Under the pieces are notes generated by a model, which had not been told where the DNA came from, did no database searches, and was given only the letters and a program-made list of their open reading frames with translations. Positions 49,099 to 61,019 of a stretch of DNA of 64,000 nt are shown one piece after another. Each line of letters begins with the position of its first letter. The first letter of the stretch is position 1. The translations under genes and the position numbers were made by a program. The stretch is from Aliarcobacter cibarius (GTDB lineage: Bacteria > Campylobacterota > Campylobacteria > Campylobacterales > Arcobacteraceae). The DNA lies in NCBI RefSeq assembly GCF_013372265.1, contig NZ_CP054051.1, positions 1-64,000 of the forward strand, given 5' to 3'.

Positions 49099-49794
49099 TT
49101 ATTCATTATTCTTAGCTATACCAAGAATTTGAAGAAGTGATATAAATAAGTTGAAGAAGTCTAAATATAAAGATAGAGCAGCTTCAACAGGAGAATCATA
49201 ATGTCCTTTGATTATATTTTGTGTATCATACAAAATAAATGCAGAGAAAATTAAAGCTCCAGCACTAGCGATCATTAATTGCATCATTGATGATTGAATA
49301 AAGATATTTGAAATACCAGCAACAATCATAATAATTAAAGCAATGAATAAAAATTTACCCATAGAGCTAAAATCTCTTTTAGTTGTCATAGCAAACATAG
49401 ATATAGCACCAAATGCAATAGATGTCATTAAAAATGCTTGACCAACGATAGCAGCTCCATCAGCCATTGCAAAAATTGATGCTAAAAGAGGAGCAATTGT
49501 AAGACCTGTAATAAATGTAAATACAAATAAAACAGCTAAGTTTACACCTGGAGTGTGTTTAACTCTTGGAATTACAAACCATATTAAAGCAATTTCAATT
49601 GCAAATAAAACCCATTTCATAGGACCCATTAAAATATTAACCATACCAAGCCCTATATATGAACCAGCAGTAGCAGCTAAAAGTGAACCAGCAAACAATT
49701 GATAAGTAGCTTTTAAAAAGCTCATTAAATATGCTTGAGATGATTCTTGTGAATATTCAGACGATTTATTAGTTAAATAATCTCTGTTGTACAT
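49099..49794 (-). CDS. Bax inhibitor-1/YccA family membrane protein
   Basis: A 231-residue protein with seven hydrophobic segments, of the BI-1/YccA (LifeGuard) family: SLLAATAGSYIGLGMV, FTGLTIAPLLA and the C-terminal SAFILYDTQNIIKGHYDSPVEAALSLYLDFFNL. Members act as pH-sensitive calcium leaks or modulate FtsH; the role here is not known. It is upstream of and divergent from the rRNA operon. Confidence 0.92.
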   Translation of the reverse strand: MYNRDYLTNKSSEYSQESSQAYLMSFLKATYQLFAGSLLAATAGSYIGLGMVNILMGPMKWVLFAIEIALIWFVIPRVKHTPGVNLAVLFVFTFITGLTIAPLLASIFAMADGAAIVGQAFLMTSIAFGAISMFAMTTKRDFSSMGKFLFIALIIMIVAGISNIFIQSSMMQLMIASAGALIFSAFILYDTQNIIKGHYDSPVEAALSLYLDFFNLFISLLQILGIAKNNE

Positions 49795-49939
49795 TTCCCT
49801 TCCTTTTTATATTATAGTTTTATAACCTTTTTTACTTAATAAATCTTATTAAGTTAGATATTATAGTATATAAAATTGGTAAATAAAAGGTAAATAAGAA
49901 CAATTTCCAAAATTTAAGCGACATTTAAGCGTATAGCTC

Positions 49940-49968
49940 TTGACAACTGAGAAAAATCCTATTATAAT
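49940..49968 (+). promoter_or_regulatory. Consensus sigma70 promoter of the rRNA operon
   Basis: TTGACA at 49940-49945 and TATAAT at 49963-49968 are separated by exactly 17 bp. The start is predicted near 49975, about 230 bp before 16S. Full -35 consensus is rare in this lineage, so it stands out. Confidence 0.9.
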
Positions 49969-49974
49969 TCCCGT

Positions 49975-50206
49975 CCAATTTGACCGAGAGAGGTTAAGTT
50001 AAGATCTTTAAAAAATGAAGTAAGTTTGTAAAGATAATAATCTTTGTAAACCGAATATGTTAATCTTAAATATTCAATACAAAAAAATAATGAACAAGAA
50101 GTCAAATTCTTGTCTATAAATTTGAGTGATAATTTTGTAATTTAGTAATAAAAAACAAAAATGTCAGTTTCATACACTACATAATGATTAATTAGATTAA
50201 TCAATA
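49975..50206 (+). other. rRNA leader with 16S processing stem (upstream arm)
   Basis: No gene. The leader holds a 40-base arm at 50036-50075 that pairs almost perfectly with 51773-51811 after 16S, forming a long duplex typical of RNase III processing. A local hairpin AAGAA/TTCTT-type lies near 50095-50117. Confidence 0.75.
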
Positions 50207-51725
<1,519 letters not shown>

Positions 51726-51772
51726 CAGAGAAATAAGTTAAGATTTGTTTCTTAACTATTCAGAAGAACAAA

Positions 51773-51811
51773 GAAGATTTAAGATAATATGTTCGGTTTA
51801 TAAAGATTATT
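51773..51811 (+). repeat. 16S processing stem, downstream arm
   Basis: Reverse complement of 50036-50075 with only a few mismatches over about 39 bases; the pair encloses the 16S rRNA, as expected for an RNase III duplex. Confidence 0.78.
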
Positions 51812-51828
51812 TGAAAAAATAGGTGAAG

Positions 51829-51905
51829 GGGCCTATAGCTCAGCTGGCTAGAGCGCTCGACTGATAATCGTGAGGTCTCAGGTTCAAGTCCTGATAGGCC
51901 CACCA
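51829..51905 (+). tRNA. tRNA-Ile (anticodon GAT)
   Basis: A 77-nt cloverleaf in the 16S-23S spacer: acceptor GGGCCTA/TAGGCCC, anticodon loop CTGATAA reading GAT, T-loop TTCAAGT, with encoded CCA. Confidence 0.97.
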
Positions 51906-51915
51906 TAAATAATCT

Positions 51916-51991
51916 GGGGAATTAGCTCAGCTGGGAGAGCGCCTGCTTTGCACGCAGGAGGTCAGCGGTTCGATCCCGCTATTCTCCACCA
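51916..51991 (+). tRNA. tRNA-Ala (anticodon TGC)
   Basis: A 76-nt cloverleaf: acceptor GGGGAAT/ATTCTCC, anticodon loop TTTGCAC reading TGC, T-loop TTCGATC, with encoded CCA. The Ile-Ala order is the common rrn spacer arrangement. Confidence 0.97.
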
Positions 51992-52362
51992 TCTATTAAA
52001 CTTAAGAGTGTAAGAGCTTTTAAAGTTTTAATATAAGTTTTATAATATGATTATAAGATTTATATTAGAACTTAAAAAAATAGGTTTCTAAATGATATTT
52101 AAAAATATAATGTTAAAGTCTTTAAAATTTTTTCGTAAATTTGAATAGCGATATTTGAATTTAAATAAAAAAATTTCATATCTAAAAAATTTAATAGAGA
52201 TATTAAATATAACTATAGATAACACAACTATATTATTGAACAATATGTTTAATAAGATAGTAGCCAAAGAATATTATCAAATTTAGAAGTTGTAGTTTAC
52301 TATAACTTTTAGGCAAGAAAAAAGGAACCTGAATAAAATCGTAAGATTTTTTTAGACTCCGT
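51992..52362 (+). other. Spacer before 23S with processing stem (upstream arm at 52242-52271)
   Basis: No gene or tRNA in these 371 AT-rich bases. AATATG...CAAAGAA at 52242-52271 is nearly complementary to 55284-55314 after 23S, giving a stem of about 30 bp that encloses the 23S RNA for RNase III cleavage. Confidence 0.75.
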
Positions 52363-55274
<2,912 letters not shown>

Positions 55275-55441
55275 TAAACAATTTTCTTTGGTTTACTATC
55301 TTATTAAGCATATTTATTATGTTTAATTAGTGTTTATTAATATAGATACAAATATGAAATACAAATAAAGACTTTAACATTAGATTCTCAAAATCACAAT
55401 TTGAGTGTTAAGAGTTTATTCAAGCTTTTAACACTCGAATT
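55275..55441 (+). other. 23S-5S spacer with processing stem (downstream arm 55284-55314) and pre-5S hairpin
   Basis: Contains the downstream arm of the 23S processing stem and a hairpin TGAGTGTTAA/TTAACACTCG (55402-55411 and 55428-55437) just before 5S. No gene. Confidence 0.7.
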
Positions 55442-55558
55442 TGCTGGTGGTTAAAGAGAAGTGGAAATACCCAGCCCCATTCCGAACCTGGTAGTCAAGC
55501 ACTTCATCGCCGATAATACTGCAGGGTCCCCTTGTGGAAACGTAGGTCGCTGCCAGCT
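55442..55558 (+). rRNA. rrf: 5S ribosomal RNA
   Basis: About 117 nt from GCTGGTGGTTAAAGAGAAGT to GCTGCCAGC. The ends pair (GCTGG/CCAGC) and the conserved CCCATTCCGAACCTGG loop is present. Confidence 0.96.
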
Positions 55559-55575
55559 CTTTGAGTTTTTTTCCC

Positions 55576-55628
55576 AAAAGCTTACCTTTTTACATCTTAT
55601 CGGTGTAAAGTGGTAAGCTTTTTTTTTA
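55576..55628 (+). terminator. Rho-independent terminator of the rRNA operon
   Basis: AAAAGCTTACC (55576-55586) pairs with GGTAAGCTTTT (from 55612), with an inner TTTACA/TGTAAA helix, followed by nine or more Ts. Confidence 0.92.
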
Positions 55629-55770
55629 CGCCTTCTTCTGTATTACTTATTTCACATTAGGAAAATCTCTTGAATAACAATCCCAATAACCCTTCATGGT
55701 TTAAAATTAGAAACTATCTTAGTAAAATTAGTAGAGTTTTATGGTTGGAATGAATTAGGGAATAAAATTA

Positions 55771-56904
55771 TTACTACACCGATAAATTAAACTAATATTA
55801 TGGATATTGTTGGTACAATTTCTAATGGAAAAATTAGATAAAAATGATGCAAGAAAAGTAGATTCAAAAACATTGCAATATCTTCGGGATAGAGCAATAA
55901 AATTAAGAGAGAGTGGTGTTAGTAATATTGAGACAGCTAGTATTTTAGGTTTATCAAAAATTACAACTTCAAGATGGTATAGTAAATACAAAAAAGATGG
56001 ACAAAAAGCTCTTAAAGTTCAAAAGACAGGTAGACCAAAAAAGAGTGGTAAACGCCTTAGTGATGAACAAGAATCAAGAATTATTAGTATGCTAATAGAT
56101 ACAACACCAGAACAGCTAAAATTTAAATTTGCCCTATGGACAAGGGAAGCAGTAAAACAATTGATTTTGAGAGAACTTGATGTTGATATGCCAATATCAA
56201 CTGTTGGAGATTATTTAGCTAAATGGCAATTTACATCTAAAAAGCCAATAAAAAGAGCTTATGAGAGAAAAGATAGTGCTACAAAAGCTTGGCTTGAAAT
56301 AGAGTACCCAAAGATAAAAAAAGAAGCAAAAATAAATAATGCTGATGTTTGGTGGGCAGATGAAACAGCTTGTGTTTCATTGCCAAGTAATCTAAAAGGA
56401 TATGCACCAATAGGAAGTAAAATAAAACCAATATTAACTCATACAGCTAAAAAGTTTAAAGTTAATATGATAAGTGCTATTACTAATACAGGTAAATCAA
56501 TGTTTGCACTTTATGATGATTCAATAGCTACTGATAATTTTATAGATTTTTTAGAAAAAGTAATAAAGTCAAATGATAAAAAAGTATTTATGATAGTAGA
56601 TAACCTAAGAGTACATCATGCTAAAAAAGTAAAAGAGTGGGAAGAAGAGAATAAAGATAAAATAAAACTATTTTATCTACCACCATACTCTCCTGAATTT
56701 AACCCAGATGAATATTTAAATCAAGATTATAAAAGTAATGTACATAAAAATGGTCTGCCAAAGAATCAAAAAGAATTGAAAGAAAACACACAAAATTATA
56801 TGGAGAGTTTACAAAGAAATCCACAAAAAGTTGCAAATTTCTTTTTACATCCTAGTGTGAAATATGCTAGTTGATAAAATTAACTCTGTTTATTGGGGGA
56901 GTAA
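55771..56904 (+). mobile_element. IS630-family insertion sequence, apparently complete
   Basis: A 1134-bp element with imperfect terminal inverted repeats (TTACTACACCGATAAA left; TTTATTGGGGGAGTAA right), flanked by the TA dinucleotide that this family duplicates (55769-55770 and 56905-56906). It carries one transposase gene and lies in the VF530 gene. Confidence 0.88.
55825..56874 (+). CDS. IS630-family transposase
   Basis: DDE transposase of about 349 residues. The N-terminal HTH is [20 protein letters not shown], followed by a second winged region. Catalytic residues appear as [11 protein letters not shown] (D), [14 protein letters not shown] (D) and [19 protein letters not shown] (E). I place the start at the ATG at 55825 (MEKLDKND); the frame is open to a TTG at 55807. 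It appears intact and uninterrupted. Confidence 0.9.
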   Translation: MEKLDKNDARKVDSKTLQYLRDRAIKLRESGVSNIETASILGLSKITTSRWYSKYKKDGQKALKVQKTGRPKKSGKRLSDEQESRIISMLIDTTPEQLKFKFALWTREAVKQLILRELDVDMPISTVGDYLAKWQFTSKKPIKRAYERKDSATKAWLEIEYPKIKKEAKINNADVWWADETACVSLPSNLKGYAPIGSKIKPILTHTAKKFKVNMISAITNTGKSMFALYDDSIATDNFIDFLEKVIKSNDKKVFMIVDNLRVHHAKKVKEWEEENKDKIKLFYLPPYSPEFNPDEYLNQDYKSNVHKNGLPKNQKELKENTQNYMESLQRNPQKVANFFLHPSVKYAS

Positions 56905-57041
56905 TAATATTAGATGTTTTAATTTTGATCCATCTATAAGTTCAAGTCTTAAATTTTTAAGAAAAACTTCTTGGGCTAGAGAAAAAGTAGAAAAACTATA
57001 TTTAAATACATTTTCTAATTAAATAAATTATAGGAATATAT

Positions 57042-57063
57042 ATGATAAAAAAAATTGATGTTA
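57042..57063 (+). pseudogene. Start of an unknown gene cut by the second IS630 copy
   Basis: AGGAATATATATG precedes MIKKIDVI, which runs straight into the IS630 terminal repeat after a TA. Only seven or eight codons remain; the rest of the gene is not found on the far side. Function unknown. Confidence 0.4.
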
Positions 57064-57442
57064 TTACTCCCCCAATAAAATACATAAATAATTAGCCAGC
57101 ATATTTCACACTAGGATGTAAAAAGAAATTTGCAACTTTTTGTGGATTTTTTTGTAAACTCTCCATATAATTTTGCGTATTTTCTTTTAACTCTTTTTGA
57201 TTCTTTGGCAGACTATTTTTATGTACATTACTTTTATAATCTTGATTTAAATATTCATCTGGGTTAAATTCAGGAGAGTATGGTGGTAGATAAAATAGTT
57301 TTATTTTATCTTTATTCTCTTCTTCCCACTCTTTTACTTTTTTAGCATGATGTACTCTTAGGTTATCTACTATCATAAATACTTTTTTATCATTTGACTT
57401 TATTACTTTTTCTAAAAAATCTATAAAATTATCAGTAGCTAT
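57064..57442 (-). mobile_element. Truncated IS630-family copy (right end only)
   Basis: A 379-bp remnant, opposite in orientation to the complete copy. It keeps the terminal repeat TTACTCCCCCAATAAA and the C-terminal third of the transposase, from the ATAGCTACTGAT homology to the stop codon near 57090. Only a few residues differ from the complete copy (for example NSLPKN against NGLPKN), so the two are recent relatives. The ORF at 57092-57376 is its 94-residue tail, including the catalytic D and E. Confidence 0.85.
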
Positions 57443-57591
57443 GACAAGTTCAATTAAAAGTGATACAATTAACTACTATAAAAAGGTTATTAATGAAAAA
57501 TAGTTCAATTAAAGATACTACAGAATATAGAATAAGAATGTATAATATAAATTATTTTTAAATAAAAATGCTACAAAATTTAAGGTAAAAA
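57443..57591 (+). mobile_element. Short remnant, possible end of another insertion element
   Basis: The IS630 remnant stops exactly at TGACAAGTTCAATTAAAAG, which looks like a terminal repeat. A 22-codon ORF (57494-57562, MKNSSIKDTTEYRIRMYN) follows and then stops. Family not identified; the rest of the gap is AT-rich and leads to the TnsA-like gene. Confidence 0.3.
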
Positions 57592-58101
57592 ATGAAGATA
57601 AGTCATAAGAATCGTAAAATTGGATATACATATGGAAGTACCTCTGGAAAGTTTATGTTTAGAAATAAAAAGATTATTCTTTTTGAATCATTACTAGAAA
57701 AAAGTTTTTTACAAGTTTTAGAATTTAATGATATGGTTTTAGACGTTGTAGAACAACCTTTTACTATTGAAACTCAAACAACAAAGGGGAATAAGGGTTC
57801 TTATACTCCTGATTTTTTAATTTATTTTAAAGAGCCAGAGTTAAGAACTACTAATCCAATAAAACCTATTGTTGCAGAAGTTAAACCTTCTAAAAAATTA
57901 ATTCAAAATAGAATTGAACTTAAACAGAAATTTAAATCAGCAATAAAATTTTGTAATGAACAAGAATTTAGATTTAAAATTTTTAATGAAAATAGAATTA
58001 GAAGTACTGAAGTTGATAACATTGTTTTTTTAAATAGATATAAAGACTATAAACCAGATCAATCTAAAATAGCATCAGCAACTGTGTCATTATTTAAATA
58101 G
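57592..58101 (+). CDS. TnsA-like transposon endonuclease, 3' end replaced
   Basis: The 169-residue product has the TnsA N-terminal nuclease core: FESLLEKSFLQVLEFNDMV (Glu), KGSYTPDFLIYF (Asp) and IVAEVKPSKK (E-V-K), the residues of a restriction-like fold. In Tn7 relatives TnsA cuts the 5' transposon ends with TnsB. No tnsB or tnsC follows. The last 13 or so codons (QSKIASATVSLFK) are antisense to an istB remnant, so the true gene has lost its C-terminus. RBS AAGG is well placed. Confidence 0.75.
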   Translation: MKISHKNRKIGYTYGSTSGKFMFRNKKIILFESLLEKSFLQVLEFNDMVLDVVEQPFTIETQTTKGNKGSYTPDFLIYFKEPELRTTNPIKPIVAEVKPSKKLIQNRIELKQKFKSAIKFCNEQEFRFKIFNENRIRSTEVDNIVFLNRYKDYKPDQSKIASATVSLFK

Positions 58102-58247
58102 TTATACCAACTTGAAACAGGTAATTGAGAAGTAATTATTGTGGAATTTATCTCTGTTCTATCTTCAATTATTTCAAATAAATTTGTTGCATCATCAGTT
58201 GTAATAGTTGAAGTTCCAAAGTCATCTAAAATTAGTAATTCAAATCT
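58060..58247 (-). pseudogene. istB remnant (IS21-family helper ATPase)
   Basis: On the minus strand, about 62 codons read RFELLILDDFGTSTITTDD, then NSTIITSQLPVSSWYNYLNN and DTVADAILD. This is the Walker B to C-terminal part of IstB. The N-terminal Walker A part is missing, and there is a frameshift at the left boundary. It overlaps the end of the TnsA-like frame. Confidence 0.75.
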
Positions 58248-58302
58248 TTATATATTCAAAGATTTTTTCACTTGCTTGTTTCAAATTGAATCTTTTTTGG
58301 AT

Positions 58303-58446
58303 TTAAATTATATTTTTATTTTGCAAATAAAAATATAATTTAAATGTATCGCTATAAGCTTTGATTGTATTATTACTAGCACCAACTGTTAAAGAAAGGT
58401 ATGTGTTGAGATATTTTGATAAAAAGTATAAAAAACTATTTTTCAT
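58303..58446 (-). pseudogene. Tyrosine-recombinase N-terminal fragment
   Basis: A 47-codon reading frame, MKNSFLYFLSKYLNTYLSL followed by TVGASNNTIKAYSDTFKLYF, matches the core-binding domain of XerC/D-like and transposon-type integrases. The catalytic domain is gone. It lies just upstream of the istB remnant on the same strand. Confidence 0.6.
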
Positions 58447-59384
58447 AATCTATATCCACATAAATATAAAAACTTACAGAGTAAGAAGAGATAAATTTTA
58501 ATAAATATCTCTTTGGTTTAGAGATAAACTTTTTTATAGAACTAAAAATAAAATTAGTATATTTTCTTGTAAAGAGAAAATGAATATTTTTATAAAATCA
58601 TTATAACAAAAGATACTTCTTTGATACAAATTTTCAATCGAAATATAAAAACTTACAGAATAAAAAGATATATATTTTAATAAATATCTCTTCATTATTA
58701 AGCCAATTTTTTACTCAAAACTAGAGATAGAATTTATAAAAATTAGTAAATATTTTACATAAAAATTCAAAAGAAGATATACATTTTTGATGTAAATTTT
58801 CAATCAAAATATAAAAAATTACAAAGCAAAAAGAGATAAATAAATTCAAAAATCAGTTAAGTATTTCAATATTTTTTGTAAAAAAAGATATAAATTTTAA
58901 TAAATATTTCTTCATTATTGAACCAATTTTTTACACAAAATTTACATATTTTTTAATTGCATTTTAGTCAAATTCTGTATAAAAAATGAGGTAAAAATTT
59001 CTAATATCTTGTTGTAAAAAAATCACTATTTTTAAAAACTTATGTTTTGCTGAATAAGTTATTTTATTATTAAATAAGGGGGTTTTTCAAAAATCAATTT
59101 TAAGTTTAATTTAAGAATTAAATTATTAGCAAATATATGTATTTTTTACTTTAAAATAATATTTATTTTATTGATTTTTTAACTAAAGATAAAAAATAAA
59201 AAAAGTGTAAAAAACTTAACAAAATCAAAAAACCTCCGTCCTAAATATTAAATTTTAATTTTTGAAAAGAATATTTAGAGAAAAAATATTAAAAAAATAA
59301 ATATAAAAACATACTTTTGTAGTATAAAAATAATCAAAATATATAGCTTTAAAGATTTGATTTTTTTAGATTTTTTTGAGAATT
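58447..59384. repeat. AT-rich region with degenerate direct repeats
   Basis: No gene in about 900 bp. A segment of about 55-75 bp with AATATAAAAACTTACAGA and TTTTAATAAATATCTCTT recurs at about 58461, 58641 and, less well, 58801 and 58879; ACCAATTTTTTACACAAAA-like ends recur at 58703 and 58921. Copies are diverged and not evenly spaced. It may be old mobile-element ends or a decayed gene. Confidence 0.45.
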
Positions 59385-59417
59385 AATACAACACCCCAGT
59401 CGGGTGGAGTATTTTTT
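59385..59417 (+). terminator. Orphan Rho-independent terminator
   Basis: AATAC-aa-CACCC-cagtc-GGGTG-ga-GTATT followed by TTTT is a terminator-like hairpin in the plus direction. No gene ends before it; it may belong to a lost gene or a short RNA starting near the TATAAA at about 59320. Confidence 0.6.
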
Positions 59418-59435
59418 AGAAATAATTATAAATAT

Positions 59436-59650
59436 TATTTATTTAGTTATTTTTTTATGCTCTTCGATTTCTTTTTCCATGTTTTTTACTATGGCTAAAA
59501 CATCATCATCAAACAAACTTGAAGGGTCAGAAACAGTATTAATATTGAACTCAATATCATTAAGAATTTTTACTTTTCTTCCGTATAAAAATGCGTTCCA
59601 AGTGAACAAAAATAAATTCACTAAACCATCACCTTTGAATGAAGTTGAGT
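59436..59650 (-). pseudogene. C-terminal fragment of an unknown protein
   Basis: A minus-strand frame of about 70 codons, ending SDPSSLFDDDVLAIVKNMEK and EIEEHKKITK, looks like a genuine acidic/coiled-coil C-terminus. Its N-terminal side is cut by the istA fragment at about 59650. The family is not recognised. Confidence 0.4.
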
Positions 59651-60167
59651 AGAGAAATTATTTATAGACTTCAGTGGTATGACTATGAATGTTTTAGATA
59701 AAGACAGTGGTGAAATAAGTAAAGTTCAGATATTCGTTGCTGTATTAGGAGCTTCTGATTATCCATTTGTAAAAGCAATTGCAACTCAAAGTAAAAAAGA
59801 TTTTATAAATGTACATGTTGATATGTTTAAATACTTTGGTGGTGTTCCAAATATATTAGTACCTGATAATTTAAAAAGTGCTGTAAGTAAAGCTTGTAAC
59901 TTTGATCCAGATATAAATCCTGATTATTTAGCAATGGCTAGACACTATAACACAGTAATAATTCCAGCAAGAGTTGCTAAACCAAAAGATAAAGCTAAAG
60001 TTGAAAATGGTGTAAAAATAGTTCAAAGATGGATATTAGCAAGATTAAGAAATCATATCTTTTTTAATATTGAAGCTTTAAATCTAGCAATTGAAAAATT
60101 GATTCCAATTTATGTAAATAAAAAGATGAAAAGGCTTGATAAAAGTAGACTAGAACTATTTGTATAA
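59650..60167 (+). pseudogene. istA fragment (IS21-family transposase)
   Basis: An internal piece of the IstA DDE domain, from LFIDFSGMTMNVLDKDSGE through VQIFVAVLGASDYPF, GGVPNILVPDNLKSAVSKAC (D) and KPKDKAKVENGVKIVQRWIL (E), to a premature stop after RLELFV. The N-terminal HTH and the C-terminal part are missing. It is separated from the istB remnant by 1.4 kb and is in the opposite orientation, so the element has been broken and rearranged. Confidence 0.87.
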
Positions 60168-60358
60168 TAGAGGTGAAAAAAAGATAAACAAAATATAATA
60201 AAATTAATATTATTTTAATGCTTTATAGTTTGTATAAAATTCTTTCAATTTAGTTCAACCTAACATTTCAATTCAGTTTAATTTAAATGTAACTAACATA
60301 TAATTATTTTGATAGTTTAAATATAACAATATTTGAATTTATCGTTTTTATCTTAGAG

Positions 60359-60364
60359 TATAAT
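60359..60364 (+). promoter_or_regulatory. -10 box of the structured RNA
   Basis: TATAAT at 60359-60364 predicts a start near 60371-60375, where the GC-richer structured segment begins. No clear -35 is seen, which is normal for this lineage. Confidence 0.6.
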
Positions 60365-60371
60365 TCTTATA

Positions 60372-60487
60372 TTTGGGGATGGAAACATCTTGCTTAGGCG
60401 TGAAGTGGGGTTACGACCAGTACCTGAAAAGGTTAGTCCTAGATGACTTTTAACTGCTATCGTCTCACTTCCATTATCAGTTTTTTC
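60372..60487 (+). ncRNA. Structured RNA of unknown class
   Basis: A GC-richer segment of about 115 nt in very AT-rich DNA, with a -10 box before it and six Ts (60481-60486) at the end. Predicted helices are GATG-GAAA-CATC (60378-60389), then nested GAAGTG/CACTTC (60402-60407 with 60466-60471), ACGA/TCGT (60413-60416 with 60460-60463) and CAGT/ACTG (60418-60421 with 60453-60456) enclosing two hairpins, ACC/GGT and AGTC/GACT. I do not recognise the class; tRNA, SRP, 6S and tmRNA patterns do not fit. Confidence 0.55.
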
Positions 60488-60941
60488 TATAACTTGTCAC
60501 TACCAGTTTATTTTTATAGATTTCATTAGTTACTAGTATCAATTCTTTTTGGTTTTTTAACATTTTGTATGTGGAAAGTTCATTGTTTGATACACCGACT
60601 TCATTTAATTTCAAAGCATTTTTAAATAGTATAGGTAAATTTAAAATATCCATAGTTTGTAAGTCATTTGGATTATAATGTTTTTGAAGGATGTGTCTAA
60701 AACCTTTGTTATCATCACCCATTCTGAGTAATATAATCTTGTCATTCACTTTAAATTCTACTTTATCAACTTTACCATTAATAAATTCTATCATATCTTG
60801 TTGATATTTTTTGAATTTAGTATTTTTTTTTGATTCAATAATTTTTATTTCTTTTTTTATCTTAGCAAGATTCTCAGAATATATACTCAATTTATTTTTC
60901 CAATGTAATAAGTTCAAATTAAATTTTGAGAAGTATATCAA
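60477..60941 (-). CDS. Nuclease-like domain ORF (PBECR/MuF-C-type), probably truncated
   Basis: The 154-codon frame starts only at TTG (60941) with no ribosome-binding site, and continues open to the stop of the upstream ATPase gene, so its N-terminus is doubtful. The lysine-rich first part is followed by KIILLRMGDDNKGFRHILQK, similar to the GxxHIxxKH pattern of barnase/EndoU/ColicinE5-like nuclease domains found at toxin and phage-protein C-termini. The assignment is by pattern only. It is convergent with the structured RNA, which overlaps its last codons. Confidence 0.4.
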   Translation of the reverse strand: MIYFSKFNLNLLHWKNKLSIYSENLAKIKKEIKIIESKKNTKFKKYQQDMIEFINGKVDKVEFKVNDKIILLRMGDDNKGFRHILQKHYNPNDLQTMDILNLPILFKNALKLNEVGVSNNELSTYKMLKNQKELILVTNEIYKNKLVVTSYRKN

Positions 60942-61019
60942 AAAAAATTTTATTGATTTGCAAAATTTAAATTTATAACTATTTTGGTCTAATACGAATA
61001 TTATGAATATTTTTTTATA

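Larger units (their letters stand above)
55670..57022 (+). pseudogene. VF530 (DUF2132) family gene split by an IS630-family element
   Basis: Left of the insertion, TTG (55670) plus NNNPNNP, then in a shifted frame LHGLKLETILVKLVEFYG and WNELGNKI, ends at 55770. Right of it, from 56907, [17 protein letters not shown] and [16 protein letters not shown] end at a TAA at 57022. Joining the two across one TA copy gives [15 protein letters not shown] in frame, the exact VF530 pattern. VF530 proteins are small DNA-binding proteins of unknown role. A second lesion, loss of about two bases near 55691, breaks the frame between NNP and LHG. RBS AGGAAA precedes the TTG. Confidence 0.82.

Noticed and set aside
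55825-56874. Programmed frameshift in the transposase
   Set aside because: The frame is uninterrupted from the HTH to the catalytic Glu; no slippery site is needed.
59404-59652. Plus-strand 82-codon reading frame
   Set aside because: It is antisense to a more protein-like minus-strand C-terminus and is rich in hydrophobic and odd residues.
57592-60167. A working Tn7-like transposon
   Set aside because: Only the TnsA-like gene is present, and it is truncated; the ATPase remnant next to it is IstB, not TnsC.
60372-60410. Possible CRISPR repeat end (GGATGGAAAC) at the start of the structured RNA
   Set aside because: The motif occurs once, with no second repeat or spacer pattern and no cas gene nearby.
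60402-60472. A tRNA gene on either strand, suggested by GAAGTG/CACTTC ends
   Set aside because: No T-loop TTCRANY, no proper D-arm and the anticodon stem does not form.
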